A DNA stretch of 6,481 nt from an uncultured Clostridia bacterium (GTDB taxonomy: Bacteria > Bacillota > Clostridia > Christensenellales > Borkfalkiaceae): positions 1-6,481 of the forward strand of contig CANRCY010000083.1 of NCBI GenBank assembly GCA_947629225.1, read 5' to 3'. Below the pieces are notes generated by a model. The model was not told the DNA's origin. It searched no databases and saw nothing but the letters and a program-made list of their open reading frames with translations. The translations under genes and the position numbers were made by a program. Of this stretch, positions 1 to 6,103 are shown piece after piece. How positions within the stretch are numbered: the first letter of the stretch is position 1; every line of letters starts with the position of its first letter.

Positions 1-597
1 CGTGATCTCGTCATAGGGCTTGATCGCTTCCACCTCGTCGCCGAAGAAATCGACGCGGACGGGATGTTCGCAGTTGATGGGATAAATATCGAGAATATCG
101 CCGCGCAGGGCGAAGGTCCCCTTGGCTTCGACCTCGTATTCGCGGGAGTAGCCCATCTTTACGAGCCGCCCGAGCAGTTCCCGAAGATCGGTCTCCTTGC
201 CCGTTTCGAGGCGGACATATTCCACTTTGCGAGGCATGAGCTGGATGACCGCTTCAATGTCCGCCACGAGCACGTCCCCGCCGCGCGCCCACTCACGGAG
301 CGCGCAAATACGGCGGTAGAGCGCCTCTTTGCTCCCCGCTTTGCGGTAAGTGAGCACCTCATCCTTTGCCGAGAGGAGCACACACCGCTTCCCCGAAAGG
401 GCGCGGATCGCCTCGCATGCCGCCCGCGCGGAGATCGCGTCGGCGGTAAGATAGACGACGGGCAGAGGGATCAGGGAAGCGATCAGATATTTTTGGGCGT
501 CGGAAACGCCGAACGCGGCGGTAGGCGCCCCGTTTGCGATATTCGCCCCGAGCAGAGGATAGTCTCCGCCCAAATTTTCAAAAGAAAAAAAACTCAT
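1..597 (-). CDS. mfd: Transcription-repair coupling factor Mfd, N-terminal 199 residues (3' part outside window)
   Basis: Mfd is a cytoplasmic DNA translocase that removes RNA polymerase stalled at lesions and recruits UvrA for nucleotide excision repair. Only the first 199 codons are present; a full Mfd has roughly 1150 residues, so the RNA polymerase-interacting and helicase domains lie beyond base 1. What is visible is the UvrB-like N-terminal module: a Rossmann-like part (about residues 28-122, ending VADIEAVIQLMP) and the returning strand block at 157-197, containing TFALRGDILDIYP and then EHPVRVDFFGDEVEAIKPYD, a hallmark of Mfd/UvrB N-termini. The ATG (595-597) overlaps the pth stop as ATGA. 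No good ribosome binding site precedes it, so translation is probably coupled to pth. The pth-mfd order, common in Firmicutes, supports the call. The identification is firm; nothing can be said about the missing C-terminus. Confidence 0.93.
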   Translation of the reverse strand, partial: MSFFSFENLGGDYPLLGANIANGAPTAAFGVSDAQKYLIASLIPLPVVYLTADAISARAACEAIRALSGKRCVLLSAKDEVLTYRKAGSKEALYRRICALREWARGGDVLVADIEAVIQLMPRKVEYVRLETGKETDLRELLGRLVKMGYSREYEVEAKGTFALRGDILDIYPINCEHPVRVDFFGDEVEAIKPYDEIT

Positions 598-1157
598 CCG
601 TTATACTTCGTCATAACAAGCCCGACGTCTTCCCCTTTTGCAAGGGAGAGCGCCGCTTCCGCCGCACGGTTGCACGCCTCGGTAAAGAGAGCGTAATCCT
701 CTTTGCGCACCTCGGAAAGAACATAGTCGATGAGCGGAGCCTCGACCTCGGGGTCGCGGATCCCGATCCGTACCCGCGCGAAGTCGGAAAAGCCGATCTC
801 CGCGATCACCGAGCGCATGCCGTTGTGCGTTCCCGCGCTGCCGTTCGGACGGATACGGACATGCCCCTTGGGAAGATCGTAATCGTCGTAAATGACGACA
901 AGTTCCTCGGGCGAAACTTTATATTTCGCAAGCAGCTGTTTCACCGCCCTGCCCGAGGCGTTCATATAGGTCATCGGGCGGGCGATGACGATCTTCTCCC
1001 CGCCGACGTACCCTTCCGCGATGCTCGCCTCGCACTCCTTCTTTTTGAATTTTGCATTCAAACGTTCCGCGCAGTCGGCGGCGGCAAGAAAGCCCATGTT
1101 GTGAAAGGTGCGCTCGTATTTCTTTTCGGGATTTCCGAGACCGACGATCAAATACAT
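594..1157 (-). CDS. pth: Peptidyl-tRNA hydrolase
   Basis: Hydrolyses the ester bond of peptidyl-tRNAs released prematurely from ribosomes, recycling tRNA in the cytoplasm. The 187 residues match the usual bacterial Pth length (about 185-195). Family signatures are in order: VGLGNPEKKYERTFHNMGF at the N-terminus with Asn9 and catalytic His19 (E. coli Asn10/His20), PMTYMNASG with Asn66 (Asn68), VIYDDYDLP with Asp91 (Asp93), and GSAGTHNGMRS with Asn112 (Asn114). All catalytic and substrate-binding residues are therefore present. The ATG start is supported by AAAGGAG at 1163-1169, five bases upstream. The gene lies 87 bases downstream of prs, behind a terminator. It ends in an ATGA overlap with mfd, so the two are very probably co-transcribed. 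No convincing promoter was found in the gap, so expression may rely on readthrough from prs or on a weak promoter not recognised here. Confidence 0.97.
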   Translation of the reverse strand: MYLIVGLGNPEKKYERTFHNMGFLAAADCAERLNAKFKKKECEASIAEGYVGGEKIVIARPMTYMNASGRAVKQLLAKYKVSPEELVVIYDDYDLPKGHVRIRPNGSAGTHNGMRSVIAEIGFSDFARVRIGIRDPEVEAPLIDYVLSEVRKEDYALFTEACNRAAEAALSLAKGEDVGLVMTKYNG

Positions 1158-1162
1158 ATCCT

Positions 1163-1169
1163 CTCCTTT
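1163..1169 (-). promoter_or_regulatory. Ribosome binding site of pth
   Basis: AAAGGAG on the minus strand, five bases before the pth ATG. It fixes the pth start at 1157 and contrasts with mfd, which has no comparable site. Confidence 0.8.
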
Positions 1170-1211
1170 GCTCCCCCCTCTTCAAAGCCCTTTGCCTTGA
1201 ACGGGGGTCCC

Positions 1212-1238
1212 GTAATGAAAAGCCGCCTTCTGGCGGCT
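1212..1238 (-). terminator. Intrinsic terminator after prs
   Basis: Read on the minus strand: AGCCGCC, loop AGAA, GGCGGCT, then TTTTC. This gives a perfect 7-bp GC-rich stem with a 4-base loop, starting six bases after the prs stop codon. The U-tract is short, so termination may be partial, which would let some transcripts continue into pth-mfd. Confidence 0.82.
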
Positions 1239-1244
1239 GTCATC

Positions 1245-2192
1245 TTAGTCGTAAATTTTGCTCATGGGTCTGTCGAGATAGACGTTCTCGATCGCCGCTG
1301 CCCAGATATCCGCCGTCGAAAGAATTTTCATCTTCGGCAATCTCTTTTCGGGCGGGAGATAGATGGTATCGAGCATGACGAGCTCGTCGATCGCCGACTT
1401 TTCCAAGCGTTCGAGGGCAGGTCCCGAGAGCACGGCATGGGTGCAACACGCCTTGATCTCTTTCGCGCCCGCGTTTACGAGCGCTTCCGCGCCCTGCACG
1501 ATCGTCCCCGCGGTATCGATCATATCGTCCACAAGCAGGCAACGCTTCCCTTCCACGTTGCCGATGATGTTCATGACTTCCATCACATTCGCTCTCGGGC
1601 GGCGCTTGTCGATGATCGCCATCGGGCAACCGAGGCGTTCTGCCACCTTCCGCGAACGGTTCACCGAGCCGATGTCGGGAGAGACGACGATAAAATCTTC
1701 TCCCAATTTGTCGGCATAATAATTGTAAAGGGTCGGACCGCCGAGCAGGTTATCCACGGGGATATCGAAAAATCCCTGTATCTGCGCGGCGTGAAGGTCC
1801 ATGGTCAGAACTCTGTCCGCGCCTGCGGAAGAGAGCAGATCGGCAACGAGCTTTGCGGTGATCGGGTCGCGCGAGCGGGCTTTTCTGTCCTGCCGCGCAT
1901 AGCCGAAATAGGGCATGACGGCGGTCACCCGCCCCGCGGACGCGCGCTTTGCGGCGTCGATCATGATGAGAAGTTCCATGAGATTGTCGTTGACGGGGGA
2001 AGAGGTCGATTGAATGATGAAAAGGTCTCTTCCGCGCACGGTCTCGGCGATGTGAACGCTCGTTTCACCGTCCGAAAACTTGCTCACCTCCACTTCCCCG
2101 AGCGCCGTGTTCAGCTTTTTGGCGATCGCTTCCGCGAGAGGTCGGTTGGAATTGCCCGCAAACAACTTGATTTCGTTTCCGTGTGTGATCAT
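1245..2192 (-). CDS. prs: Ribose-phosphate pyrophosphokinase (PRPP synthase, class I)
   Basis: Transfers pyrophosphate from ATP to ribose 5-phosphate to give PRPP, the precursor for purines, pyrimidines, histidine, tryptophan and NAD; cytoplasmic. At 315 residues it has the normal class I length. Motifs in order: NRPLAEAIAKKL near the N-terminus; KFSDGETSVHI (38-48); the ATP-binding stretch YFGYARQDRKARSRDPITAKL (95-115); MDLHAAQIQGFFDIPVDNL (131-149) with the metal-binding His134; the flexible-loop IDKRRP (194-199) with Lys196; and the ribose-phosphate/PRPP-binding loop VDDMIDTAGT (221-230). No key residue is missing. The ATG at 2192 is preceded by GAGGA (2199-2203) six bases upstream and by a well-formed promoter at 2223-2251. 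The neighbouring pth and mfd complete a standard housekeeping block. Confidence 0.97.
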   Translation of the reverse strand: MITHGNEIKLFAGNSNRPLAEAIAKKLNTALGEVEVSKFSDGETSVHIAETVRGRDLFIIQSTSSPVNDNLMELLIMIDAAKRASAGRVTAVMPYFGYARQDRKARSRDPITAKLVADLLSSAGADRVLTMDLHAAQIQGFFDIPVDNLLGGPTLYNYYADKLGEDFIVVSPDIGSVNRSRKVAERLGCPMAIIDKRRPRANVMEVMNIIGNVEGKRCLLVDDMIDTAGTIVQGAEALVNAGAKEIKACCTHAVLSGPALERLEKSAIDELVMLDTIYLPPEKRLPKMKILSTADIWAAAIENVYLDRPMSKIYD

Positions 2193-2222
2193 GAAATTTC
2201 CTCGTTGGGTTTAGCCTTTCAT

Positions 2223-2251
2223 ATTGTATCTGTTTTTCGGGGCAAAGTCAA
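2223..2251 (-). promoter_or_regulatory. Sigma-A-type promoter of prs
   Basis: On the minus strand: -35 TTGACT (2246-2251), a 17-base spacer, and -10 TACAAT (2223-2228). Each box differs from consensus at one base and the spacing is optimal. Transcription would start near 2216, giving a leader of about 24 bases with the prs ribosome binding site in it. Such a short leader leaves no room for a riboswitch. Confidence 0.85.
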
Positions 2252-2314
2252 ATGTTTCGCCGCCTGTTTGCGCTAACAACAAAAAAATATTTCGCACGCA
2301 AGCCTTCTCCTTTT

Positions 2315-2330
2315 GATTTTTACAAAAATC
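2315..2330. promoter_or_regulatory. Perfect inverted repeat, candidate operator
   Basis: GATTTTT-AC-AAAAATC: two 7-base arms around a 2-base centre, a size typical for the site of a dimeric repressor or activator. It ends 13 bases before the -35 box of the plus-strand protease operon and about 64 bases upstream of the prs -35 box, so it could serve either promoter. The function is inferred from symmetry and position only. The region is A/T-rich, which raises the chance of an accidental palindrome, and an UP-element role is an alternative. Confidence 0.4.
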
Positions 2331-2343
2331 TCTTTTTTTTCCA

Positions 2344-2373
2344 TAGACATTCTCCGCGCGGATATGATATAAT
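2344..2373 (+). promoter_or_regulatory. Extended -10 promoter of the protease operon
   Basis: TAGACA (2344-2349), an 18-base spacer, then TATAAT (2368-2373), a perfect -10 box. TG at 2365-2366 one base before it makes it an extended -10 promoter. Upstream DNA (2308-2343) is rich in A and T runs and could act as an UP element. Transcription would begin near 2380, about 17 bases before the first protease ATG, so the leader holds only the ribosome binding site AAAGGT (2385-2390). Confidence 0.8.
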
Positions 2374-2396
2374 ACAGGTAATACAAAGGTAACGCT

Positions 2397-4322
2397 ATGA
2401 AGTTTTCTCTTGTACGGTATTTTGCCGCTGTTGCTTTTCTGATCGCGGCGGGAGCGGGGGTCGCCTCTCTCTCTTCCGTCTCTCTCTCCGCTTCGGCACA
2501 AACGCCCGAAGGGCAGGCTCTTCTTGCGGAGACGGACGAGCTCCCCACGGGGAGAATGGTCGATTCGACGCAGACGAACGCCCGCGGCGAAGAGGTGGCG
2601 CTCAAAATCCTTCAAGACGGGAGCGGAGCCTACTACCTTGCCGACAATGTGCGCAACATCTATCTGTTCGACCTCAGGTCGAATACCTCGCGGGACCTGC
2701 GCGAGATCTATCGGAGCGAGACGGGAAGTTTTTCCGACCCCTATGCCGTAAGCGCATACGAGATCATGATCCGCGTCTACGACCTCTATGCCGAAGGAGA
2801 ACTCTTCGGCACGCCGTTGAAGGGAATTACGGGAAAGGACGACGACGTCGGCGGCAACCACCGCGCACACGGCGAAATCCCCCTCTGCGTTCTCCTCTAC
2901 TATGGGCAGGGCTACGCCAACGCGAGCTTCGAATACGACGAGCCTTCGGGCACGGCGTTTTTCAACATCGGGAACGGAAATCTGTCGGGACCGCTCTTCC
3001 ATCAGGCGGCGGCGACCGACATTCTCGCGCATGAATACCAGCATGCGATCACCGTGATGAACACCGACCTTGTCTACCTCAATGCGGCGGGCGCGTTCGG
3101 CGAGGCGATCTCGGATATTGCGGGCGCGCTTGCCGAAGGGCACGAACCCGACGAGGTCGAATTCTGGCAAACGGGGGAAGACGCGGCTCCTCCCGGGGCG
3201 ACGCCCATGCGCTCGGCGATCGTGCCCGATAAAAACTGCCGTCTGAACGCCAAAAACGCCTATCGGTTCTGCAATCTCGACCATGAACACAGCGGGTGCG
3301 ACTACGGCGGCGTGCACTACAACTGCACCGTCTTCACGCACATGCAATACAACCTGTGGCGGAAACTCCCCTCCGTATTCACCCGCCGCACGATCGGACG
3401 GCTTTGGTTTTCGACCCTCTTTTCCCTTCCCTCCGAAGCGACGTTCGGGGAGATCGCCGAATGCTTTTACAGCGCCGCCGAATCGCTCGGGCTCGGGCAA
3501 GACGCGCTCGACGCCGTCGAACGCACCCTCTTCGAGAGCGGGCTGACGGCGAAAGAGGGAGAGTATCATCTCGTCATGTTCTACGATACCGTGCCCAATG
3601 TGGAGGCGTTCGGGCAAGCGCTCGAGACCGTCTGCGTAAAGGACGGGGAAGACGCTTCTCTCCCCGCCTCGCCCGACAACGTATATACCGAAAGAAAAAT
3701 TTACACCTTCTTGGGGTGGAGCGAGAATTACGCCAACGTGCGGCGCGACGAGATCGTCCGCGCAAAATATTCCGAAGAGGACCGCTACTACACCGTCCGC
3801 TTCGAGGATGAGCACGGAGAGCTCCTCAAAGAGGAGAAAGTGCTCTTCGAAGAGAGCGCGACCCCTCCCGCGCCCCCCGTAAAGGAAGGCAACGAAATTT
3901 ACGTCTACCCCTTTACGGGTTGGTCGCAGTCCTTCGAGACCGTGCGGGAGGACCTCACGATCCGTCCCGTCTATGAAGAGGAAAAGCGCATTTACACGGC
4001 GACCTTCCTCTCCGACGGGCAGAAGTTCGGCGTTTCCCTCTATACCTATGGGGACACGGTGAAACTTCCCGACCTCTCCGATAAGACGAAGGACGCGAGC
4101 GTTCGGTTCGCGGGTTGGTATCTCGACGAAGATTGCACGCAGTCCGCGGGCGACGTCGAAGTCACGGGCAACGTCGTGCTCTATGCAAAATGGGAGAATG
4201 TGGAAGAGAAAGGTTCGGGAGCGGCGATCGCGCTTGCGGTCACCCTTCCTTCCGTCTTGGTTGCCGCCGCAGCCGTCGCCGCCGTCTTTGCGGTCAGAAG
4301 AAAGAAAGGGAAACGTCGATGA
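2397..4322 (+). CDS. Surface-anchored M4 (thermolysin-like) zinc metallopeptidase with three B-repeats
   Basis: A 641-residue predicted extracellular endopeptidase. A signal peptide (1-34, probable cleavage after ASA) is followed by only about 25-30 residues before the M4 fold begins near residue 65 (YYLADNVRNIYLFD resembles the thermolysin N-terminal sheet). Zinc site: HEYQH 212-216 (His212, catalytic Glu213, His216) and GEAISD with Glu236, exactly 20 residues after His216 as in thermolysin, plus Asp240. Other thermolysin equivalents: Tyr227 (Tyr157), Arg272 (Arg203), Asp302 (Asp226), His307 in GGVHYN (His231), and calcium ligands Asp208, Glu247 and Glu261. The helical lobe ends near 383. 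Three InlB/Listeria-Bacteroides-type B-repeats (391-459, 464-528, 532-599) follow, then a membrane helix (about 607-633) and the tail RRKKGKRR. There is no LPXTG motif, and the FTP and PepSY propeptide domains usual in M4 are absent. All catalytic residues are intact, so it should be active. Substrate unknown. It is the first gene of an operon, overlapping the next by ATGA. Confidence 0.92.
   Translation: MKFSLVRYFAAVAFLIAAGAGVASLSSVSLSASAQTPEGQALLAETDELPTGRMVDSTQTNARGEEVALKILQDGSGAYYLADNVRNIYLFDLRSNTSRDLREIYRSETGSFSDPYAVSAYEIMIRVYDLYAEGELFGTPLKGITGKDDDVGGNHRAHGEIPLCVLLYYGQGYANASFEYDEPSGTAFFNIGNGNLSGPLFHQAAATDILAHEYQHAITVMNTDLVYLNAAGAFGEAISDIAGALAEGHEPDEVEFWQTGEDAAPPGATPMRSAIVPDKNCRLNAKNAYRFCNLDHEHSGCDYGGVHYNCTVFTHMQYNLWRKLPSVFTRRTIGRLWFSTLFSLPSEATFGEIAECFYSAAESLGLGQDALDAVERTLFESGLTAKEGEYHLVMFYDTVPNVEAFGQALETVCVKDGEDASLPASPDNVYTERKIYTFLGWSENYANVRRDEIVRAKYSEEDRYYTVRFEDEHGELLKEEKVLFEESATPPAPPVKEGNEIYVYPFTGWSQSFETVREDLTIRPVYEEEKRIYTATFLSDGQKFGVSLYTYGDTVKLPDLSDKTKDASVRFAGWYLDEDCTQSAGDVEVTGNVVLYAKWENVEEKGSGAAIALAVTLPSVLVAAAAVAAVFAVRRKKGKRR
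3567..4196 (+). other. Array of three InlB-type B-repeats encoded in the first protease
   Basis: Three degenerate protein repeats of about 65-70 residues. Each has a beta strand opening such as YTVRFEDEHG or YTATFLSDG, a middle GD/EE-V-LP segment, an aromatic-Gly-Trp (FLGWSE, FTGWSQ, FAGWYLDED) and a closing strand such as VLYAKWE. The third is the most canonical and the first the most divergent. In known surface proteins these domains act as stalks or ligand-binding modules. Here they would hold the protease away from the membrane helix. They are diverged at DNA level and are not a nucleotide repeat. Confidence 0.82.
4305..4311 (+). promoter_or_regulatory. Ribosome binding site of the second protease
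   Basis: AAAGGGA inside the 3' end of the first protease gene, seven bases before the second ATG (4319). It decides the start: the reading frame stays open upstream to 4115, but only this ATG is preceded by a good site and followed by a signal sequence. With the ATGA overlap it predicts coupled translation of the pair. Confidence 0.75.
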
Positions 4323-6076
4323 AAAAGATTTTGAGGTCCATGACCGTCGCCGCTCTCGCGGCGGGGCTTGCGGGGTGCGCCGCCCTCCCTTTCTTCCCGC
4401 GGACGTCGGCATTTCATTTGGTACAGACGGACGAAGTCGCCTACGGAAAGGTCCTGCGATACGAGAATGCGGACGGCGAGGGTTACGCCCTTGCACTCGA
4501 CAGCGCGGGTCGTCCCCTTTCCTCTACCCCCTACCGCGCCGCAGAACACAGTTCGGAAGGAAGCCCCGCCTTTGTCGTCGAAAAGGAACAGACCGACTAT
4601 TACGGCGACCGCGTCTCCGTCACCACGGACTTTGAAGACGGTGTTTATACGCTTGCGGACCCTCTTCGCAACATCTATGTCTACCATGCGCGGAACGGCA
4701 CGGGGCAGTTTCCGACCGACGATATGCGCTATCGGAACGAGACGGGCGTCTTCGACGATCCGATCGCGATCACTTCCTATCTCAACCTCATTCGGGTATA
4801 CGACTTTTATGCAAACGGGGGCGCGGGCAAGCCCTTGCGCGGCGTAGACGGCAGCCACGACGAGATCGCGGGCAATGCCGAAGAAAATCACGAATCGCTC
4901 ATCTATCTCTTCATCCACTATGGAGTGAACGAACAGAACGCGCACGGATGGTTCGACAAATATTATAATGCTTCGATGCTCGGCATGGGAGACGGAGTGG
5001 CGGACGGCGTGCTCTACAAACTCGGCAGAGCCGTGGACATCATGGCGCACGAATACCAACATTCGATCACCCATTTCTCCGTCGATTTTGTCGGTCGGAA
5101 CGAATCGGGCGCGATCGACGAGGCGATCTCGGACATCTTCGGCGCGCTTGCCGAAGGGCATGACCTCACCGACGAGCGTTTCTGGCAAATGGGAGAGGAC
5201 GCAGCAGTCAAGGAAGGCGGCTATGTCCGCTCGATCAAAGATCCCTCCGACGGGTACGCCTCTTCCTTCGACGATCCCTTCCCCCTCTGCTACGAAACGC
5301 ACAACCACGCAAACGAAAACTGCGACTTCGGCGGCATTCACTACAACAGCACCATTCTGACCCATGCCCAATATCTGATGGTACAGGACATGCCCGAATT
5401 TTTCACCAAGAAGCGGATCGGCGAGCTCTGGTTCTCGCTCATTCCACTTCTCGGCGAAGAAGCGACGTTTGAGGACTTCAAAGGGGCGTTTGTCCAAACG
5501 GCAGAAAATCTCGGCTATGGGCAGGACGCGCTCAACGTCATCAGAAGACGGCTCGGGCTCCGCGAACAGTTTACCGTCTCCTTCCGCAACTATGACGGGA
5601 GCGAGCTTTACAGCGCAGAAATCGGCAGCGGAGAGGACGCCGTTTATCGGGGCGAAACGCCCGTCATGCCCGCCACGGAGCAATACGAATATACCTTTGA
5701 CGGCTGGGATAACCCCCTCGGGAACATCACCCAAAACACTGTTTTTACGGCAACTTACAAGAGTACGCTCCGCTCCTATCCGATCAAATATTATTCGCGC
5801 GGGCTGTTGTACCGAGAGGAAACTCTCTCCTATGGGGACGAAATCCCGCTCCCCGTGCCCGAGCGCAAGGGATATACGTTCGGGGGGTGGTACCTCGACG
5901 ATTCCCTGACCGAACGGGCGGAGGGGCAGACCGTAAACGGCGAGTTGCACCTCTACGCCAAGTGGGAAAAAGCGCCCGCTTTGAGCCGTACCCTCGTCAT
6001 CATTCTCTCCGTCTGCGGAGCGCTCCTCGGTGTGGGGCTCCTCTCCCTTCCCTTCCTGATCAAAAAAAGACGTTAA
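4319..6076 (+). CDS. M4 (thermolysin-like) zinc metallopeptidase, predicted lipoprotein with two B-repeats and C-terminal membrane helix
   Basis: A 585-residue paralogue of the preceding gene. The N-terminus MKKILR, a hydrophobic stretch and the lipobox LAGC (17-20) predict lipid attachment at Cys20. About 70 residues of unassigned sequence precede the M4 fold (near 92; TLADPLRNIYVYHARN matches the first protease). Zinc site: HEYQH 244-248 (His244, catalytic Glu245, His248) and Glu268 in DEAISD, again 20 residues on, plus Asp272. Also present are Arg304 in YVRSIKDP, Asp336, and His341 in GGIHYNS. The residue matching thermolysin Tyr157 is Gly259, unlike the first copy, where it is Tyr. Two B-repeats (417-481 and 485-550, the latter ending LHLYAKWE) lead to a membrane helix (about 556-580) and the tail IKKRR. 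There are no FTP or PepSY domains. By eye, 35 of 56 residues from just before HEYQH through GEDAA match the first protein. Probably active; substrate unknown. Confidence 0.91.
   Translation: MKKILRSMTVAALAAGLAGCAALPFFPRTSAFHLVQTDEVAYGKVLRYENADGEGYALALDSAGRPLSSTPYRAAEHSSEGSPAFVVEKEQTDYYGDRVSVTTDFEDGVYTLADPLRNIYVYHARNGTGQFPTDDMRYRNETGVFDDPIAITSYLNLIRVYDFYANGGAGKPLRGVDGSHDEIAGNAEENHESLIYLFIHYGVNEQNAHGWFDKYYNASMLGMGDGVADGVLYKLGRAVDIMAHEYQHSITHFSVDFVGRNESGAIDEAISDIFGALAEGHDLTDERFWQMGEDAAVKEGGYVRSIKDPSDGYASSFDDPFPLCYETHNHANENCDFGGIHYNSTILTHAQYLMVQDMPEFFTKKRIGELWFSLIPLLGEEATFEDFKGAFVQTAENLGYGQDALNVIRRRLGLREQFTVSFRNYDGSELYSAEIGSGEDAVYRGETPVMPATEQYEYTFDGWDNPLGNITQNTVFTATYKSTLRSYPIKYYSRGLLYREETLSYGDEIPLPVPERKGYTFGGWYLDDSLTERAEGQTVNGELHLYAKWEKAPALSRTLVIILSVCGALLGVGLLSLPFLIKKRR
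5567..5968 (+). other. Two InlB-type B-repeats encoded in the second protease
   Basis: Residues 417-481 (FTVSFRNYDGSELYSAEIG through YTFDGWDNP to VFTATYKS) and 485-550 (YGDEIPLPVPERKGYTFGGW, then HLYAKWE) have the strand, GD-x-LP, Gly-Trp and terminal strand pattern of B-repeats. There is one fewer than in the first protease; the divergent first repeat of that protein has no counterpart here. They probably act as a spacer between the catalytic domain and the membrane. Confidence 0.82.
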
Positions 6077-6103
6077 AAAAAGCGGCGTAAAAGCCGCTTT
6101 TTT
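6075..6103. terminator. Bidirectional intrinsic terminator between the protease operon and tadA
   Basis: GCGGC, loop GTAAAA, GCCGC, flanked by A6-7 on the left and T6 on the right, so the A and T runs extend the stem to 11 pairs. It starts at the stop codon of the second protease and lies 14 bases from the end of the convergent tadA. On each strand the stem is followed by at least six T, so it can stop transcription from both sides. Confidence 0.9.

Noticed and set aside
534..2276. 580-codon plus-strand open frame across pth and prs
   Set aside because: It is antisense to two unmistakable housekeeping genes and has no ribosome binding site or recognisable domain.
2315..2340. AT-rich palindrome followed by a T-run as a plus-strand terminator
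   Set aside because: The stem is almost entirely A-T pairs with a tiny loop, and no gene upstream is transcribed in that direction; an operator or UP element fits better.
2193..2396. Riboswitch or small RNA in the divergent intergenic region
   Set aside because: The two promoters leave leaders of only about 24 and 17 bases, and the sequence between them shows no conserved RNA motif that I recognise.
4115..4318. Upstream extension of the second protease frame (68 codons before 4319)
   Set aside because: The extension is an out-of-frame reading of the first protease C-terminus. A good ribosome binding site and a lipoprotein signal mark 4319 as the start.
4190..4322. Sortase (LPXTG) anchoring of the first protease
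   Set aside because: A membrane helix and basic tail are present but no LPXTG-like motif precedes them, so a plain transmembrane anchor is the simpler reading.
4300..4330. Frameshift joining both proteases into one protein
   Set aside because: The first protein ends normally after its membrane helix and basic tail, and the second begins with its own ribosome binding site and signal sequence; this is an ATGA overlap, not a broken gene.
2211..4496. Long open frame on the minus strand (761 codons) opposite the first protease
   Set aside because: It lies antisense to a gene with complete M4 motifs, would run through the protease promoter and into the prs promoter, and its translation has low-complexity Arg/Gly/Val composition without family motifs. 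Long antisense frames are expected in GC-rich genes.
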